From NCBI RefSeq assembly GCF_000426525.1, contig NZ_KE384533.1, positions 62,001 through 126,000 on the forward strand: a stretch of 64,000 nt of DNA. The letters run 5' to 3'. This DNA comes from Nocardioides alkalitolerans DSM 16699 (lineage in GTDB: Bacteria > Actinomycetota > Actinomycetes > Propionibacteriales > Nocardioidaceae). Shown here piece after piece: positions 47,867-56,387 of the stretch. Under the pieces are notes generated by a model. That model saw nothing but the letters and a program-made list of their open reading frames with translations, was not told where the DNA came from and did no database searches. How positions within the stretch are numbered: position 1 is the stretch's first letter; each line of letters starts with the position of its first letter. The position numbers were made by a program, and so were the translations under genes.

Positions 47867-48682
47867 TCACGTCCCGACAGGCACCGCCCGCGGCCGGAGC
47901 CGGGAGGTCAGGAGGTGGGCGCGCCTCTCGGCGAAGACGGCATGCATCTCCGGGTGGGGCGAGATCCAGAACGCGCCGTCCTCCAGACCCGCGAACAGCG
48001 ACTCGGCCGCGGTCTGCGGCGTGACGCCGTGGAGGTTGACGTAGTCGCGCAGCGACGCGCGGTACTCGGACGCCGCCCCCTCGCCGGCCGTGGCGTCGTC
48101 GAAGATCGTCGTCGCCACCGGCCCGGGCAGCAGGACGTGGACCGTGACGTCCGCTCCCACGTCGTCGAGGTCGAGCTGCAGGCTCTCGCTCAGGGCCAGC
48201 ACGGCGTGCTTGCTGGCGTTGTACGCCGACTGCCGCGCCGGACCCGAGGCGAGGGCCGCCAGCGAGGCGACGTTCACGATCGCAGCGGGGGCCCCGGCCT
48301 GGCGCAGCATCAGCGGCACCGCCGCCCTGACCCCGTGCACGACGCCGAGGACGTTGACGTCCAGCATCCGCTCCCACCGCTCCGGCGACGTCTCCCAGAG
48401 GTAGTCCGTCGCCTCGATCGCGGCGTTGTTGACGAGGAGGTCAAGCCGTCCGTGCCGCTCCCGGGCGACATCGACCACCCCGGCCACGGCCGCTCCGTCG
48501 GAGACGTCCGCCACCACCGTCGCCACGTCGTGCCCCTCGGCGGCGAGCTCGCCGCCGATCTCCCGGAGACCGGCCGCGTCCACGTCGGACAGCACGACGG
48601 CGTACCCGCGACGCGTGGCCTCCCGGGCCACCGCCCGACCGATGCCGTTCGCGGCCCCCGTGACCACCGCACTGCGGGTCAA
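47867..48682 (-). CDS. SDR-family oxidoreductase in the sugar-type ABC operon
   Basis: A 271-residue short-chain dehydrogenase. VVTGAANGIGRAVAREATRRG binds NAD(P), NNAAIEATDY follows strand 4, and NVASLAALAS with SAYNASKHA supplies the catalytic Ser, Tyr and Lys. The C-terminal part (LLPGPVATTIFDDA, EYRASLRDYV) forms the substrate lid. I propose TTG 48682, which overlaps the ATPase stop codon (TTGA); later in-frame GTG codons would cut the Rossmann strand. As the last gene after an importer it probably oxidises or reduces the imported compound or an early product. Confidence 0.87.
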   Translation of the reverse strand: MTRSAVVTGAANGIGRAVAREATRRGYAVVLSDVDAAGLREIGGELAAEGHDVATVVADVSDGAAVAGVVDVARERHGRLDLLVNNAAIEATDYLWETSPERWERMLDVNVLGVVHGVRAAVPLMLRQAGAPAAIVNVASLAALASGPARQSAYNASKHAVLALSESLQLDLDDVGADVTVHVLLPGPVATTIFDDATAGEGAASEYRASLRDYVNLHGVTPQTAAESLFAGLEDGAFWISPHPEMHAVFAERRAHLLTSRLRPRAVPVGT

Positions 48683-50277
48683 CGGCCCGCTCCGACCGAC
48701 CCGGCGCCGACCGAGTCCGTAGGCGCCTCCGACGTGCCGTCGGCGACCGTGCCCGCCGTACCCATCGTCAGCTCGGTCAGGTCGTCCGCCGTGAGGCCCG
48801 CCGTGGCGAACACACCGATGCACCGTCCCGCCACCATCACGGCGACCCGGTCGCAGAGGGCGAGGAGCTCCTCCGACTCCGTCGCGAGCACCAGGACGCC
48901 CGCGCCGTCCACGGCCGCGCGCCGCACGATGTCGTGGATCGTCCGCTTCGCCCCGACGTCGACCCCCTGGGTCGGCTCGTCGAGCACCAGCGCCGCCGGA
49001 CCGAGACGGAGGGCGCGCGCCAGCATGACCTTCTGCTGGTTGCCACCGCTCAGGGTCGCGAGCCGTGCCTCGGGATCGCACGGCTTCACCTCGAGATCCG
49101 TCAGCCACCGCAGCGTCTCCTGCCGCTCGCGCTCCCGCAGCAGGCCCCGGCGGCCGTAGACGTCCCGCAGCCGGGAGATGGTGAGGTTCTCCCGCAGCGT
49201 CATGTCGACGAAGGCGGCGTTGCTGAGCCGGTCGGCCGGCACGTAGGCCATCCCCGCTGCGATCGAGGCCACCGGGCTCCCGGCCGTGACCGCGGTCGAC
49301 CCGACCTCCACGAGGCCCGCCCGGGGAAGCGACCCGAACGCCAGCCTGCCGAGGGACTCGCGTCCGGAGCCGGTCACCCCGGCCACACCGACGATCTCGC
49401 CGCGCGCCACCTCGAGGTCGAACGGTTCGATCCCCTCTCCGACGAGACCGCGCAGACGCAGTGCGACGTCGTGCTCCTCCGACCGGGCGGCGGTCGCGTG
49501 GCGCGCACTCGGGCCCTCCAGGTCGCGACCGATGGTCAGGCGCACCAGGCCGGGCTCGGTGAGGTCCGGTACGTCGCGCGTCGCGACGTGGGCGCCGTCC
49601 TTGAGCACGGTGACGCGGTCGCACAGCTCGAAGATCTCCTGGAAGCGGTGCGAGACGTACACGATCGCGACCCCCGCCGCGTTCACCCGGCGGACGACCT
49701 CGAACAGGCGGTCCGCCTCGGCCGCCGGCAGCGACGCCGTCGGCTCGTCGAGCACGAGCACCCGCGCGCCCTGCGTGAAGCCCTCGACCGCTCGCGCGAT
49801 AGCGATGCCCGTGCGCTCGGACGCCCGCAGCTCGCCGACGGGGCGGGTGAGGTCGAACCGGTAGCCCAGCTGCCCGAGGAGCTCCACGGCTGCCTCGCGC
49901 TCCGCCCGCCAGCTGATGGTGCCGAGCCGGGAGCGGCGGTAGCCCCGACCGAGAGCCAGGTTGTCGAGAGCACCGAGCGACGGCACCAGGCCGAGGTCCT
50001 GGTGGACGAACCGCAGGCCCGCGTCGGCCGCGCCGGCGGCGTCGCCGAGGGCGAACTCCTCGCCGGCGAGGACGGCGGTGGCGCCGGGATCGGGGCGGTG
50101 GTAGCCGGCGAGGACCTTGATCAGGGTGGACTTCCCCGAGCCGTTCTGGCCGACCAGTCCGAGGATCTCGCCGGCTCGCAGGTTGAGGTCGACGTCGGTG
50201 AGGGCCCGCGTGCCGGCGAAGGACTTGGAGAGGCCCGCGATCCGGAGGAGGGGAGCCTCCTCGGTGTGCGCCGCCAT
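48679..50277 (-). CDS. Sugar-type ABC transporter ATPase (RbsA/MglA-like)
   Basis: A 532-residue ATPase with two nucleotide-binding domains, the family norm. The first has Walker A GQNGSGKST (about 38) and Walker B VLVLDEPTASL, but its signature region reads LRASERTGIAIARAV rather than LSGG, a common degeneracy in RbsA proteins. The second has a weak Walker A (GVTGSGRES) and an intact LSGGNQQKVMLARAL with LVLDEPTQGVD. ATG 50277 overlaps the permease stop (ATGA). The C-terminal tail is Gly/Ala/Ser-rich. Confidence 0.93.
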   Translation of the reverse strand: MAAHTEEAPLLRIAGLSKSFAGTRALTDVDLNLRAGEILGLVGQNGSGKSTLIKVLAGYHRPDPGATAVLAGEEFALGDAAGAADAGLRFVHQDLGLVPSLGALDNLALGRGYRRSRLGTISWRAEREAAVELLGQLGYRFDLTRPVGELRASERTGIAIARAVEGFTQGARVLVLDEPTASLPAAEADRLFEVVRRVNAAGVAIVYVSHRFQEIFELCDRVTVLKDGAHVATRDVPDLTEPGLVRLTIGRDLEGPSARHATAARSEEHDVALRLRGLVGEGIEPFDLEVARGEIVGVAGVTGSGRESLGRLAFGSLPRAGLVEVGSTAVTAGSPVASIAAGMAYVPADRLSNAAFVDMTLRENLTISRLRDVYGRRGLLRERERQETLRWLTDLEVKPCDPEARLATLSGGNQQKVMLARALRLGPAALVLDEPTQGVDVGAKRTIHDIVRRAAVDGAGVLVLATESEELLALCDRVAVMVAGRCIGVFATAGLTADDLTELTMGTAGTVADGTSEAPTDSVGAGSVGAGR

Positions 50278-51290
50278 CAGACGAGCGCCTTCTGGCGACC
50301 CGACCGCACGGCGAGGGCGACCGCGATGATGAGGGCCGCCCCGTTGAAGAGGTCGTCGACCCAGAAGGGCGCCCCGATGAGCTGGACGCCCTTGACGCCC
50401 GTCGCGAGCACGTACACGGCGACGAGTGTTCCGAGCACGTTGACGTTGCCCTGCCGGAACTGCGTCGCGCCCAGGAAGGCGGCGGCGAAGGCGGGCAGCA
50501 GGTACGGCGTGCCCGCGTCGAGGGAGGCCGAGCCGATCCGCATGACGAAGACGATGCCGGCGGCGGACGCGATGAGGCCCGACACCACGAGAGCGATGGT
50601 CGTCAGCCGGTTGACCCTCACCCCGGCGAGCCGCGCGGCCTCCGTGTTCGAGCCGATCGCGTAGAGGTAGCGCCCGGTCTGGCGGAGCTCGAGCACGTAC
50701 CACATCACCACCGCGATCAGCACCATGAACACCACCGACATCGGGATCCCGAGGACCTCGTGGCGACCGAGGTCGGTGAAGCTCTGCGGGATCCCCGCCA
50801 CGATCTGCTGGCCCCCGGAGATCCACTGGATGGCGGCGACCAGGATCGAGCCGGTGCCGAGGGTCGCGATGAACGAGTTGACCCGCAGGCCCACCACGAT
50901 GAACGCGTTGACGAGCCCGATCACGACGCCCGACAGGAGCGTCAGCCCGATGGCCAGGGGCACGCCCAGCTCCAGCTTCGCCATGAAGGTGGCGACGAGC
51001 ACGATCCCGAGACCCATCGACCCGGCGATGGAGAGGTCGAACTGCGCCGCCGCGATGGGCATGAGGAGGGCGAGGGCCATGATCGCCGTGATGGCCTGTC
51101 CGGCGAGCACCGTTCGGAACGTGTCCGTGGTCAGGAACGTCTCGGGGGTCAGCAGGCCGAACACGGCGATGAGGACCGCCCAGATGAAGAGCAGGCTGAC
51201 GTTGCTCAGGGTGAAGAACCGGGCGGTGCGCGGGATGTCCTGCTCAGAAGGTGGTGCGGTCTGCTCGACCGGGGTGTCGACTGCGGTCAT
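50277..51290 (-). CDS. Sugar-type ABC transporter permease (RbsC-like)
   Basis: A 337-residue membrane subunit with about ten hydrophobic segments. Family landmarks are AQFDLSIAGSMGLGIVL, VNAFIVVGLRVNSFIATLGT, YAIGSNTEAARLAGVRV (the cytoplasmic coupling loop) and FLGATQFRQGNVNVLGT. This class imports ribose, galactose, myo-inositol, autoinducer-2 and also non-sugar compounds. The gene begins 73 bases after the binding-protein gene, with a strong hairpin between them. Confidence 0.93.
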   Translation of the reverse strand: MTAVDTPVEQTAPPSEQDIPRTARFFTLSNVSLLFIWAVLIAVFGLLTPETFLTTDTFRTVLAGQAITAIMALALLMPIAAAQFDLSIAGSMGLGIVLVATFMAKLELGVPLAIGLTLLSGVVIGLVNAFIVVGLRVNSFIATLGTGSILVAAIQWISGGQQIVAGIPQSFTDLGRHEVLGIPMSVVFMVLIAVVMWYVLELRQTGRYLYAIGSNTEAARLAGVRVNRLTTIALVVSGLIASAAGIVFVMRIGSASLDAGTPYLLPAFAAAFLGATQFRQGNVNVLGTLVAVYVLATGVKGVQLIGAPFWVDDLFNGAALIIAVALAVRSGRQKALV

Positions 51291-51319
51291 GTTCGGCTCC
51301 TGGGGCGCGTTGTCGGGTG

Positions 51320-51350
51320 CCGGTCCCGCTCCAGGTGGGAGCGGGACCGG
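51320..51350 (-). terminator. Intercistronic hairpin after the binding-protein gene
   Basis: CCGGTCCCGCTCC (51320-51332) pairs perfectly with GGAGCGGGACCGG (51338-51350) around a 5-base loop. It lies between the binding-protein stop and the permease start. Partial termination or protection of the upstream mRNA would give excess binding protein. Confidence 0.75.
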
Positions 51351-51363
51351 TGAGGGGCGTTCG

Positions 51364-52497
51364 TCAGCTCGTGGCCTGCCAGAGCTCGAGGAACTGCTCC
51401 TGCATGTCGGTCGGCAGGTTGAAGAGCAGGTCCTCCTCGGACTCGCCCTCCACGGTGTCGGCGGTGACGAGCCGCAGGGGCATCTGCCACCGCTCGATCT
51501 GGGGGTCGCCGTTGAAGTGCCGCACGAAGGCGTCGACGGCCTGCCAGTTGAAGTACGTGACCGAGAACTGCACGTAGCCGTGCTCGGTGCCGTTGCGGAC
51601 GTTCTCGAGCGAGCCCGCGCTGGCGTTGGCCCCGACGATGCGCACCTGGTCGGCGGCACCGGCCTCGCGCAGAGCGGCCGGCACGCCGCTCGTCATCACG
51701 GAGTCCGCGAACGCGACGTAGTTGACGTCGGGCGCGCGCTGCACCTCGCTCACGACGATGCCGGGGGTGTTCGTCCCGATGTCGGAGACCTGGGTCGTCA
51801 CGACCTCGGCGCTGCACGACGAGCAGTTCTCCTCGATCGTCTCGGCCGCGGTGGCGATGATCTGCTGCCCGATGGGGAAGTTGGCCATCTCGAAGAGGAG
51901 GACGTTCGCGGTGCCCTCGCTGTCGGCGATGATGTAGTTGCCGAGCACCTCGCCGACCGTCTCGAACTCGGGGATGCCGTCCTGCACGACGACGATCGGA
52001 CCTTCGGCCACGTCGGGGCTGGCACCGAGGACGATCGGGATCCCTGCGGCCTCGGCCTCCTCGTACGCCGCCGAGAAGGTGGCGCTGGGGACTCCGTTGA
52101 CGGCGATGCCGTCGACCCCCTGGTCGATGGCGAACCGCACCTTCTCGAGCACGTCCTCGGGCGTCCCGTCGAACGGGATCGCGATGCCCTCCCACCCGAT
52201 GGCCTCGGCCGCCTCGATCCCCGCCTCCTGGGACTTGATGCACACCTCGACGTTGCAGCTGAGGAAGGCGATGGTCTTGCTCCCGGACGGCGCCTGGCTC
52301 ACGGGCGTGTCGGCACCGATCGAGGTGGGCGCCTCGCGGTAGGGCTCGACGAACGCCTCGGCAGCGTCGAGCTGCTCGTCGGAGGCCGGCGGGCCGGCGG
52401 ATTCGGCGCTCGAGCCGCAGGCGGAGAGCGCGGCGGCCGCCACGGTGAGCACCGAGCCGATCGCGGCGGCTCGTCGGAGGTGGGGCTGGGTCTTCAC
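51364..52497 (-). CDS. Sugar-type ABC substrate-binding lipoprotein
   Basis: A 377-residue periplasmic-binding-protein-like (class I) lipoprotein. The basic start and hydrophobic helix end in the lipobox LSAC with Cys27. KTIAFLSCNVEVCIKSQEAG opens the first lobe; FAIDQGVDGIAVNGV and SAAYEEAEAAGIPIVLGAS are typical of the RbsB/AraF fold, and PDVNYVAFADSVMTSGVP leads into the second lobe. Two Cys pairs (CNVEVC and CSSC) are unusual for the family and may form disulfides. AAGGAG precedes GTG 52497. Ligand unknown; the flanking monooxygenase operon argues for a non-sugar. Confidence 0.9.
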   Translation of the reverse strand: MKTQPHLRRAAAIGSVLTVAAAALSACGSSAESAGPPASDEQLDAAEAFVEPYREAPTSIGADTPVSQAPSGSKTIAFLSCNVEVCIKSQEAGIEAAEAIGWEGIAIPFDGTPEDVLEKVRFAIDQGVDGIAVNGVPSATFSAAYEEAEAAGIPIVLGASPDVAEGPIVVVQDGIPEFETVGEVLGNYIIADSEGTANVLLFEMANFPIGQQIIATAAETIEENCSSCSAEVVTTQVSDIGTNTPGIVVSEVQRAPDVNYVAFADSVMTSGVPAALREAGAADQVRIVGANASAGSLENVRNGTEHGYVQFSVTYFNWQAVDAFVRHFNGDPQIERWQMPLRLVTADTVEGESEEDLLFNLPTDMQEQFLELWQATS

Positions 52498-52575
52498 GGC
52501 GGTTGCTCCTTCATCGGGTTCCGGCCGGTCACCCAGGGGATCCGAGCCCGGGCCGTGCCGTGTGATCTGCGTCTC

Positions 52576-52594
52576 AGCGGATTGAAGCGATTGA
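52576..52594. repeat. Tandem direct repeat near the ABC operon promoter
   Basis: AGCGGATTGA (52576-52585) is followed at once by AGCGATTGA (52586-52594). Direct repeats at one-turn spacing are typical of AraC-family binding sites, and an AraC gene lies next door. Confidence 0.45.
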
Positions 52595-52731
52595 TGATCA
52601 CCGACGTCCACGCGCTCGGGGAGGTCTGCGCTTTTCGGCGCCTGCAGGGGCGGCCGGGGGCCGACGGGCGAGCGGCAGCGCGCAATTCGGATAGTCGCTC
52701 CCGGCCACCGACCGACCCGTCCTCGACGTGA

Positions 52732-52765
52732 GCAGCCCCCGTCCTGGGCGGAGGACGGGGGCTGC
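52732..52765 (-). terminator. Strong terminator after the AraC gene
   Basis: GCAGCCCCCGTCC (52732-52744) pairs over 13 bases with GGACGGGGGCTGC (52753-52765) around an 8-base loop, 31 bases after the AraC stop codon. Confidence 0.85.
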
Positions 52766-52796
52766 GGACGGGAGCGCCGAGCGGCGCGGGAGGGAC

Positions 52797-53780
52797 TCAG
52801 AGACCGGCGACGTGCCCCCGGCGACGGGTGACCGAGGGCAGCTCACCGAACTCGCGACGGTAGCTCTCCGCGAACCGACCCATGTGGAGGAAGCCCCAGC
52901 GCTGGGCCACCTGGTTGACCGTCACGAGCGCCGCGGCGTCGAGGAGGTCGTCGCGCACCCGACGCAGACGCACCGACCGCACGTAGCTCATCGGCGTGGT
53001 GTCGTGCTCCCGGCGGAAGCCGTCCTGGAGCGAGCGGACGCTCACGTGCACCCTGCTGGCCAGCGAGAGCGCCGACCAGGGCGCCGCCGGATCCTCCTCG
53101 ACGAGCTCGATGGCGCGGGCCACCGCGTTCGTCGTCGTGCTGCGGAAGCGTTGCTCGAGCACGTCGCTGAGCGAGTTGCGGTGGGCCAGCAGCAGGCCCT
53201 CGACCACGAGCCGTTCGAAGTGGTGGCGGGTCATGGCCTGCTGGATCAGTCCGGAGTCCGCCTCCAGCTCGCCCGCGAGCAGGTTCACCAGCCTCCACCA
53301 GCTGCGCCCGCTGGGAGTCGTGAGGTCCATCCTGGGCTCGAAGACGACGGGAGCGGGCGGGGTGCGGCCGAGGAGGGCCTCGGCCTCCGATCGCACCAGG
53401 TCGGGTGGGATCATGAAGCACATGAGCGTGGTCCCGGCGGCCCAGTAGGTGTCGGGGGTCTGACCCGGGCCCCACACGGAGGCCCGGCCCGGGGTGATGA
53501 GCTGGGGCTCGTCCGCCGCTCCCCCGCAGAGGACCTTGCCCGTGAGCGGCAGGCACACGTGGTACTGCCCCGACTCGTCGGTCCCGTGCAGGCGGCTCGG
53601 CTTCCGCACGTGCAGGCGGCCGGCGACCACGTGGCTCAGGGTGGCCGCGTCGAGCGTGAACTCGAACGACTGGCGTGGGCCGACCTCGATGGAGCTCGGC
53701 TCGTACGTGCTCGACACCGTCGACTCCGCGATCTCGCGGTCGTCGGTCCTCAGGACCCGCTTCACCACGGCACTACCCAC
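52797..53780 (-). CDS. AraC-family activator of the monooxygenase operon
   Basis: A 327-residue regulator. The N-terminal two-thirds is an AraC-binding-like domain (SFEFTLDAATLSHVVAGRLHV, then GGAADEPQLITPGRASVWGPG). The C-terminal domain holds two HTH units: ALSLASRVHVSVRSLQDGFRREHDTTPMSY and VNQVAQRWGFLHMGRFAESYRREFGELP. This architecture is common in activators of aromatic and cyclic-ketone degradation. GTG 53780. It is the last gene of the catabolic operon, so it is probably autoregulated, and it may also act on the adjacent ABC operon. Confidence 0.9.
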   Translation of the reverse strand: MGSAVVKRVLRTDDREIAESTVSSTYEPSSIEVGPRQSFEFTLDAATLSHVVAGRLHVRKPSRLHGTDESGQYHVCLPLTGKVLCGGAADEPQLITPGRASVWGPGQTPDTYWAAGTTLMCFMIPPDLVRSEAEALLGRTPPAPVVFEPRMDLTTPSGRSWWRLVNLLAGELEADSGLIQQAMTRHHFERLVVEGLLLAHRNSLSDVLEQRFRSTTTNAVARAIELVEEDPAAPWSALSLASRVHVSVRSLQDGFRREHDTTPMSYVRSVRLRRVRDDLLDAAALVTVNQVAQRWGFLHMGRFAESYRREFGELPSVTRRRGHVAGL

Positions 53781-53805
53781 TCCGCACCGACCACCTCTGC
53801 TCCGG

Positions 53806-54099
53806 TCAGTCCGTCCTCGAGCCGGGCTGCGCTGCCATCTCGTCGGGCGCGATCGTCACGTGCGCCCGGAGGCGTCCGTGGGCATCGACCCATCCCTTGC
53901 TCCTGGCATAGTCGACCATCGACCCGAGTTCGTCGAGCCATTCCGCGTCCACGCTGTCGCCGGCGAGCTCCATGAGCACGTCGCGGTGGATCCAGGCGTG
54001 CGGGGGCACCCTCAGCTCGATGCTCAACGAGTCGAAGACGGACGACTCCTCCAGGACGGTGCGTGGTGGGACCACGGTGTGGTCCGTGACGATGCGCAT
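53806..54099 (-). CDS. Small conserved-looking protein in the monooxygenase operon
   Basis: A 97-residue cytoplasmic protein of unknown family. It has an N-terminal strand (MRIVTDHTVV), an amphipathic segment (SIELRVPPHAWIHRDVLMEL), an acidic helix (DAEWLDELGSMVDYARSKGW) and a final strand (GRLRAHVTIAP). AAGGAGAGC precedes the ATG. It lies between the flavin reductase and AraC genes with short gaps, so it is part of the operon. It might be an accessory or chaperone-like component of one of the monooxygenases; nothing in the sequence proves it. Confidence 0.7.
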   Translation of the reverse strand: MRIVTDHTVVPPRTVLEESSVFDSLSIELRVPPHAWIHRDVLMELAGDSVDAEWLDELGSMVDYARSKGWVDAHGRLRAHVTIAPDEMAAQPGSRTD

Positions 54100-54135
54100 G
54101 GGGTGCTCTCCTTCGGGGTGGGGAGGGGTCGACGG

Positions 54136-54705
54136 TCACCACAGGTCGTGGTGGTCGGTCCCGAAGTCCGACAGCTCGACGCGGGCGGCCGAGTCGAGCG
54201 ACGGCAGGAACCGGCCGAACGCCCCGGAGTGGTAGGTCAGCGGCGCGGTCGTCTGGCCCGACCGGATGGCGACGACCCGGGCGATGAACACGAGGTGGGT
54301 GCCGGCGAGCACCTCCTGGCTCACCTCGCACTCGAGCGACACGTGGGTCCCCCGCAGCACGGGGTGCTGGGCGGACGAGCGGTCGAAGGGCAGGCCCTCG
54401 AACTTGCCGGCCCCCTTGCCCGCGAAGCGCATCGCGAGCGCACCCTGCCGTCGGGAGAGGACGTTCACGACGAACCCGCGGTTCTCCTGCACCGCCCGGC
54501 CGGTGTCCGAGGTGACGTTGAGGCACACGAGGACGCTCGGCGGGTTGTTCGACACCGAGGAGAACGCGCTCACGGTCGCTCCGAGGTCCTGCCCCTCGTG
54601 CCGGGTCGTGATGACGGTGACGCCGGACGAGAACCGACCCATCGCCGACCGGAACTCCGCGTCGGTGACGGGGTGGACGACGGCCTCCTGCTCCACGACG
54701 CTCAT
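54136..54705 (-). CDS. Flavin reductase (HpaC-like)
   Basis: A 189-residue NAD(P)H:flavin reductase with the flavin-reductase-like fold: FRSAMGRFSSGVTVITT at residues 18-34, GATVSAFSSVSNNPPSVLVCLN with the flavin-contacting SAFSSVS, FVVNVLSRRQGALAMRFAG, and HLVFIARVVAI near the end. It would supply reduced FMN to the luciferase-like monooxygenase of the operon, which needs free reduced flavin; the Baeyer-Villiger-type enzyme reduces its own. ATG 54705 overlaps the stop of that gene (ATGA). Confidence 0.9.
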   Translation of the reverse strand: MSVVEQEAVVHPVTDAEFRSAMGRFSSGVTVITTRHEGQDLGATVSAFSSVSNNPPSVLVCLNVTSDTGRAVQENRGFVVNVLSRRQGALAMRFAGKGAGKFEGLPFDRSSAQHPVLRGTHVSLECEVSQEVLAGTHLVFIARVVAIRSGQTTAPLTYHSGAFGRFLPSLDSAARVELSDFGTDHHDLW

Positions 54706-56387
54706 CGCCCCGCCACCGGTACGTCGACCGCTCCGGCCGGTTCCGTCGCCCGGGCCGGTGCAGGTTCGAGCGAGAAGCCCTCGTAGCCGCGGCGTGCGAC
54801 CTCCGCGCAGATGTCCCGGTAGGACTTCTGGCCGGCAGCCCACAGCGGGATCCGGCGCCACTTCCCGGCCACGTTCGCGCCGCTGTAGTAGGAGTTCGTC
54901 GCCAGCGGGAAGACCGTCCCCTGCACGATCTCCTCGACGCGGTCGGTCCACTCCTTCTGGGCGACGTCCGTCGCCTCGATCACGCCGAGCCCGTGCTCGG
55001 CCAGGTAGCCCAGGCACTCGTCGATCCACTCCACGTGCTGCTCGATCGCGACCGTCATGACTGCCAGCACCGCCGGGCTGCCCGGCCCGGTGACGGTGAA
55101 CATGTTGGGAAAGCCGTGGACCCCGAGACCGAGGTACGTCGTGGGGCCGTCGCTGTCGCGCCACACCTGGTCGAGCCGTCGACCGCCACGGCCCCGGATG
55201 TCGATCCGGCCGAGGGCGCCGGAGAGCGCGTCGTAGCCGACGGCGTACACGATCGTGTCGACCTCGTACGTCGTACCGTCCGCCAGCTCGACGCCCTGAG
55301 GCACGATCCGACGGATCGGGTTCTCGCGCACGCTGACGAGCCGGACGTGCTCCTGGTTGTAGGTCGCGAAGTAGTTCGTGTCGCAGCAGAGGCGCTTCGC
55401 GGCGATCGGGTGGTCCGTCGGCACCAGCAGCTCGGCCGTCGCGGGGTCGTCGACGGTCTCGCGGATCCGGTCGCGCACGAAGTCGGCCAGGAGCGTGTTC
55501 GCGGCGACGTCCGTCATCGTGTCGACGAAGGCGACGTTGAAGATCGGTGCACCCCCGAACTCCCAGCGCCGGCGCATCTCCGCCTGGGCCTCGTCGGCGT
55601 CGTACGAGTGGGCGCTGCGGGGGTTCACGTCGACGGTGACGCCGCTGGGCGAGTCCCGCTGCGCCTGGCGGTGCTGCGGGTACACCGACTTGCGGGCGGC
55701 CACCTCGTCCGCGGTGAGCGGACGGTTGCGCGCCGGGATGCTGAAGTTGGGCGTGCGCTGGAAGACCGTGACCTCGGACGCCGCCTGCGCGATCACGGGG
55801 ATCGACTGGACGCCGCTGGACCCCGTGCCCACGACCGCCACCCGCTTGCCGTCGAACGACACGTCGTGCCGGGGCCACCGGGAGGTCTGGTACCACTCGC
55901 CGCCGAAGGTCTCGAAGCCCTCGAACGGAGGGTCGAGCGGCGCGGACAGGCTGCCGGTGGCGAAGACGACGAACTGGGCGTCCAGCGTGCCCCCGTGGCT
56001 CAACCCGACCGACCAGCGGCCTCGCTCCTCGTCGTACGCGGCGCTCTCCACCCGCGTGTCGAGGGTGATGTCCCGGCGCAGGTCGAAGCGGTCCGCGACG
56101 TGGTGGATGTAGCGCAGGATCTCGGGCTGGGCCGGGTAGAGCTCGCTCCACGTCCAGTCCTGGTCGAGCTCGGGCGAGAAGGAGTAGGAGTAGTCCATGC
56201 TCTCGACGTCGCAGCGGGCCCCGGGGTAGGCGTTCCAGTACCAGGTGCCGCCGATGTCGGGCCCGGCCTCGATGACGCGCACGGTCAGGCCGCGTGCGCG
56301 GAAGCGGTGCAGCGCGTAGAGACCGGCGAGGCCCGCCCCGACGACGACGACGTCGGGGCGTCCGGTGGTGGGGGTGTCGTGGTTCAT
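54702..56387 (-). CDS. Baeyer-Villiger-type flavin monooxygenase
   Basis: A 561-residue type I Baeyer-Villiger monooxygenase homologue, inserting oxygen into a ketone to give an ester or lactone with NADPH and FAD. VVVGAGLAGLYALHRFRARG at the N-terminus binds FAD, GGTWYWNAYPGARCDVES is the conserved second block, and VAVVGTGSSGVQSIPVIA binds NADPH. The fingerprint region reads FGGEWYQTSRWP, where the usual consensus FxGxxxHxxxW has Gln instead of His. C-terminal landmarks (YAVGYDALSG, NMFTVTGPGSP) are present. Neighbouring esterase and dehydrogenase genes fit a ketone to ester to alcohol plus acid route. Confidence 0.9.
   Translation of the reverse strand: MNHDTPTTGRPDVVVVGAGLAGLYALHRFRARGLTVRVIEAGPDIGGTWYWNAYPGARCDVESMDYSYSFSPELDQDWTWSELYPAQPEILRYIHHVADRFDLRRDITLDTRVESAAYDEERGRWSVGLSHGGTLDAQFVVFATGSLSAPLDPPFEGFETFGGEWYQTSRWPRHDVSFDGKRVAVVGTGSSGVQSIPVIAQAASEVTVFQRTPNFSIPARNRPLTADEVAARKSVYPQHRQAQRDSPSGVTVDVNPRSAHSYDADEAQAEMRRRWEFGGAPIFNVAFVDTMTDVAANTLLADFVRDRIRETVDDPATAELLVPTDHPIAAKRLCCDTNYFATYNQEHVRLVSVRENPIRRIVPQGVELADGTTYEVDTIVYAVGYDALSGALGRIDIRGRGGRRLDQVWRDSDGPTTYLGLGVHGFPNMFTVTGPGSPAVLAVMTVAIEQHVEWIDECLGYLAEHGLGVIEATDVAQKEWTDRVEEIVQGTVFPLATNSYYSGANVAGKWRRIPLWAAGQKSYRDICAEVARRGYEGFSLEPAPARATEPAGAVDVPVAGR

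Larger units (their letters stand above)
52498..52796. other. Gap between the AraC gene and the ABC operon
   Basis: No gene seen. It holds the AraC-operon terminator (52732-52765) and tandem direct repeats (52576-52594). No convincing -10/-35 pair was found, though the repeat region is locally AT-rich and is the probable promoter area. Confidence 0.6.
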
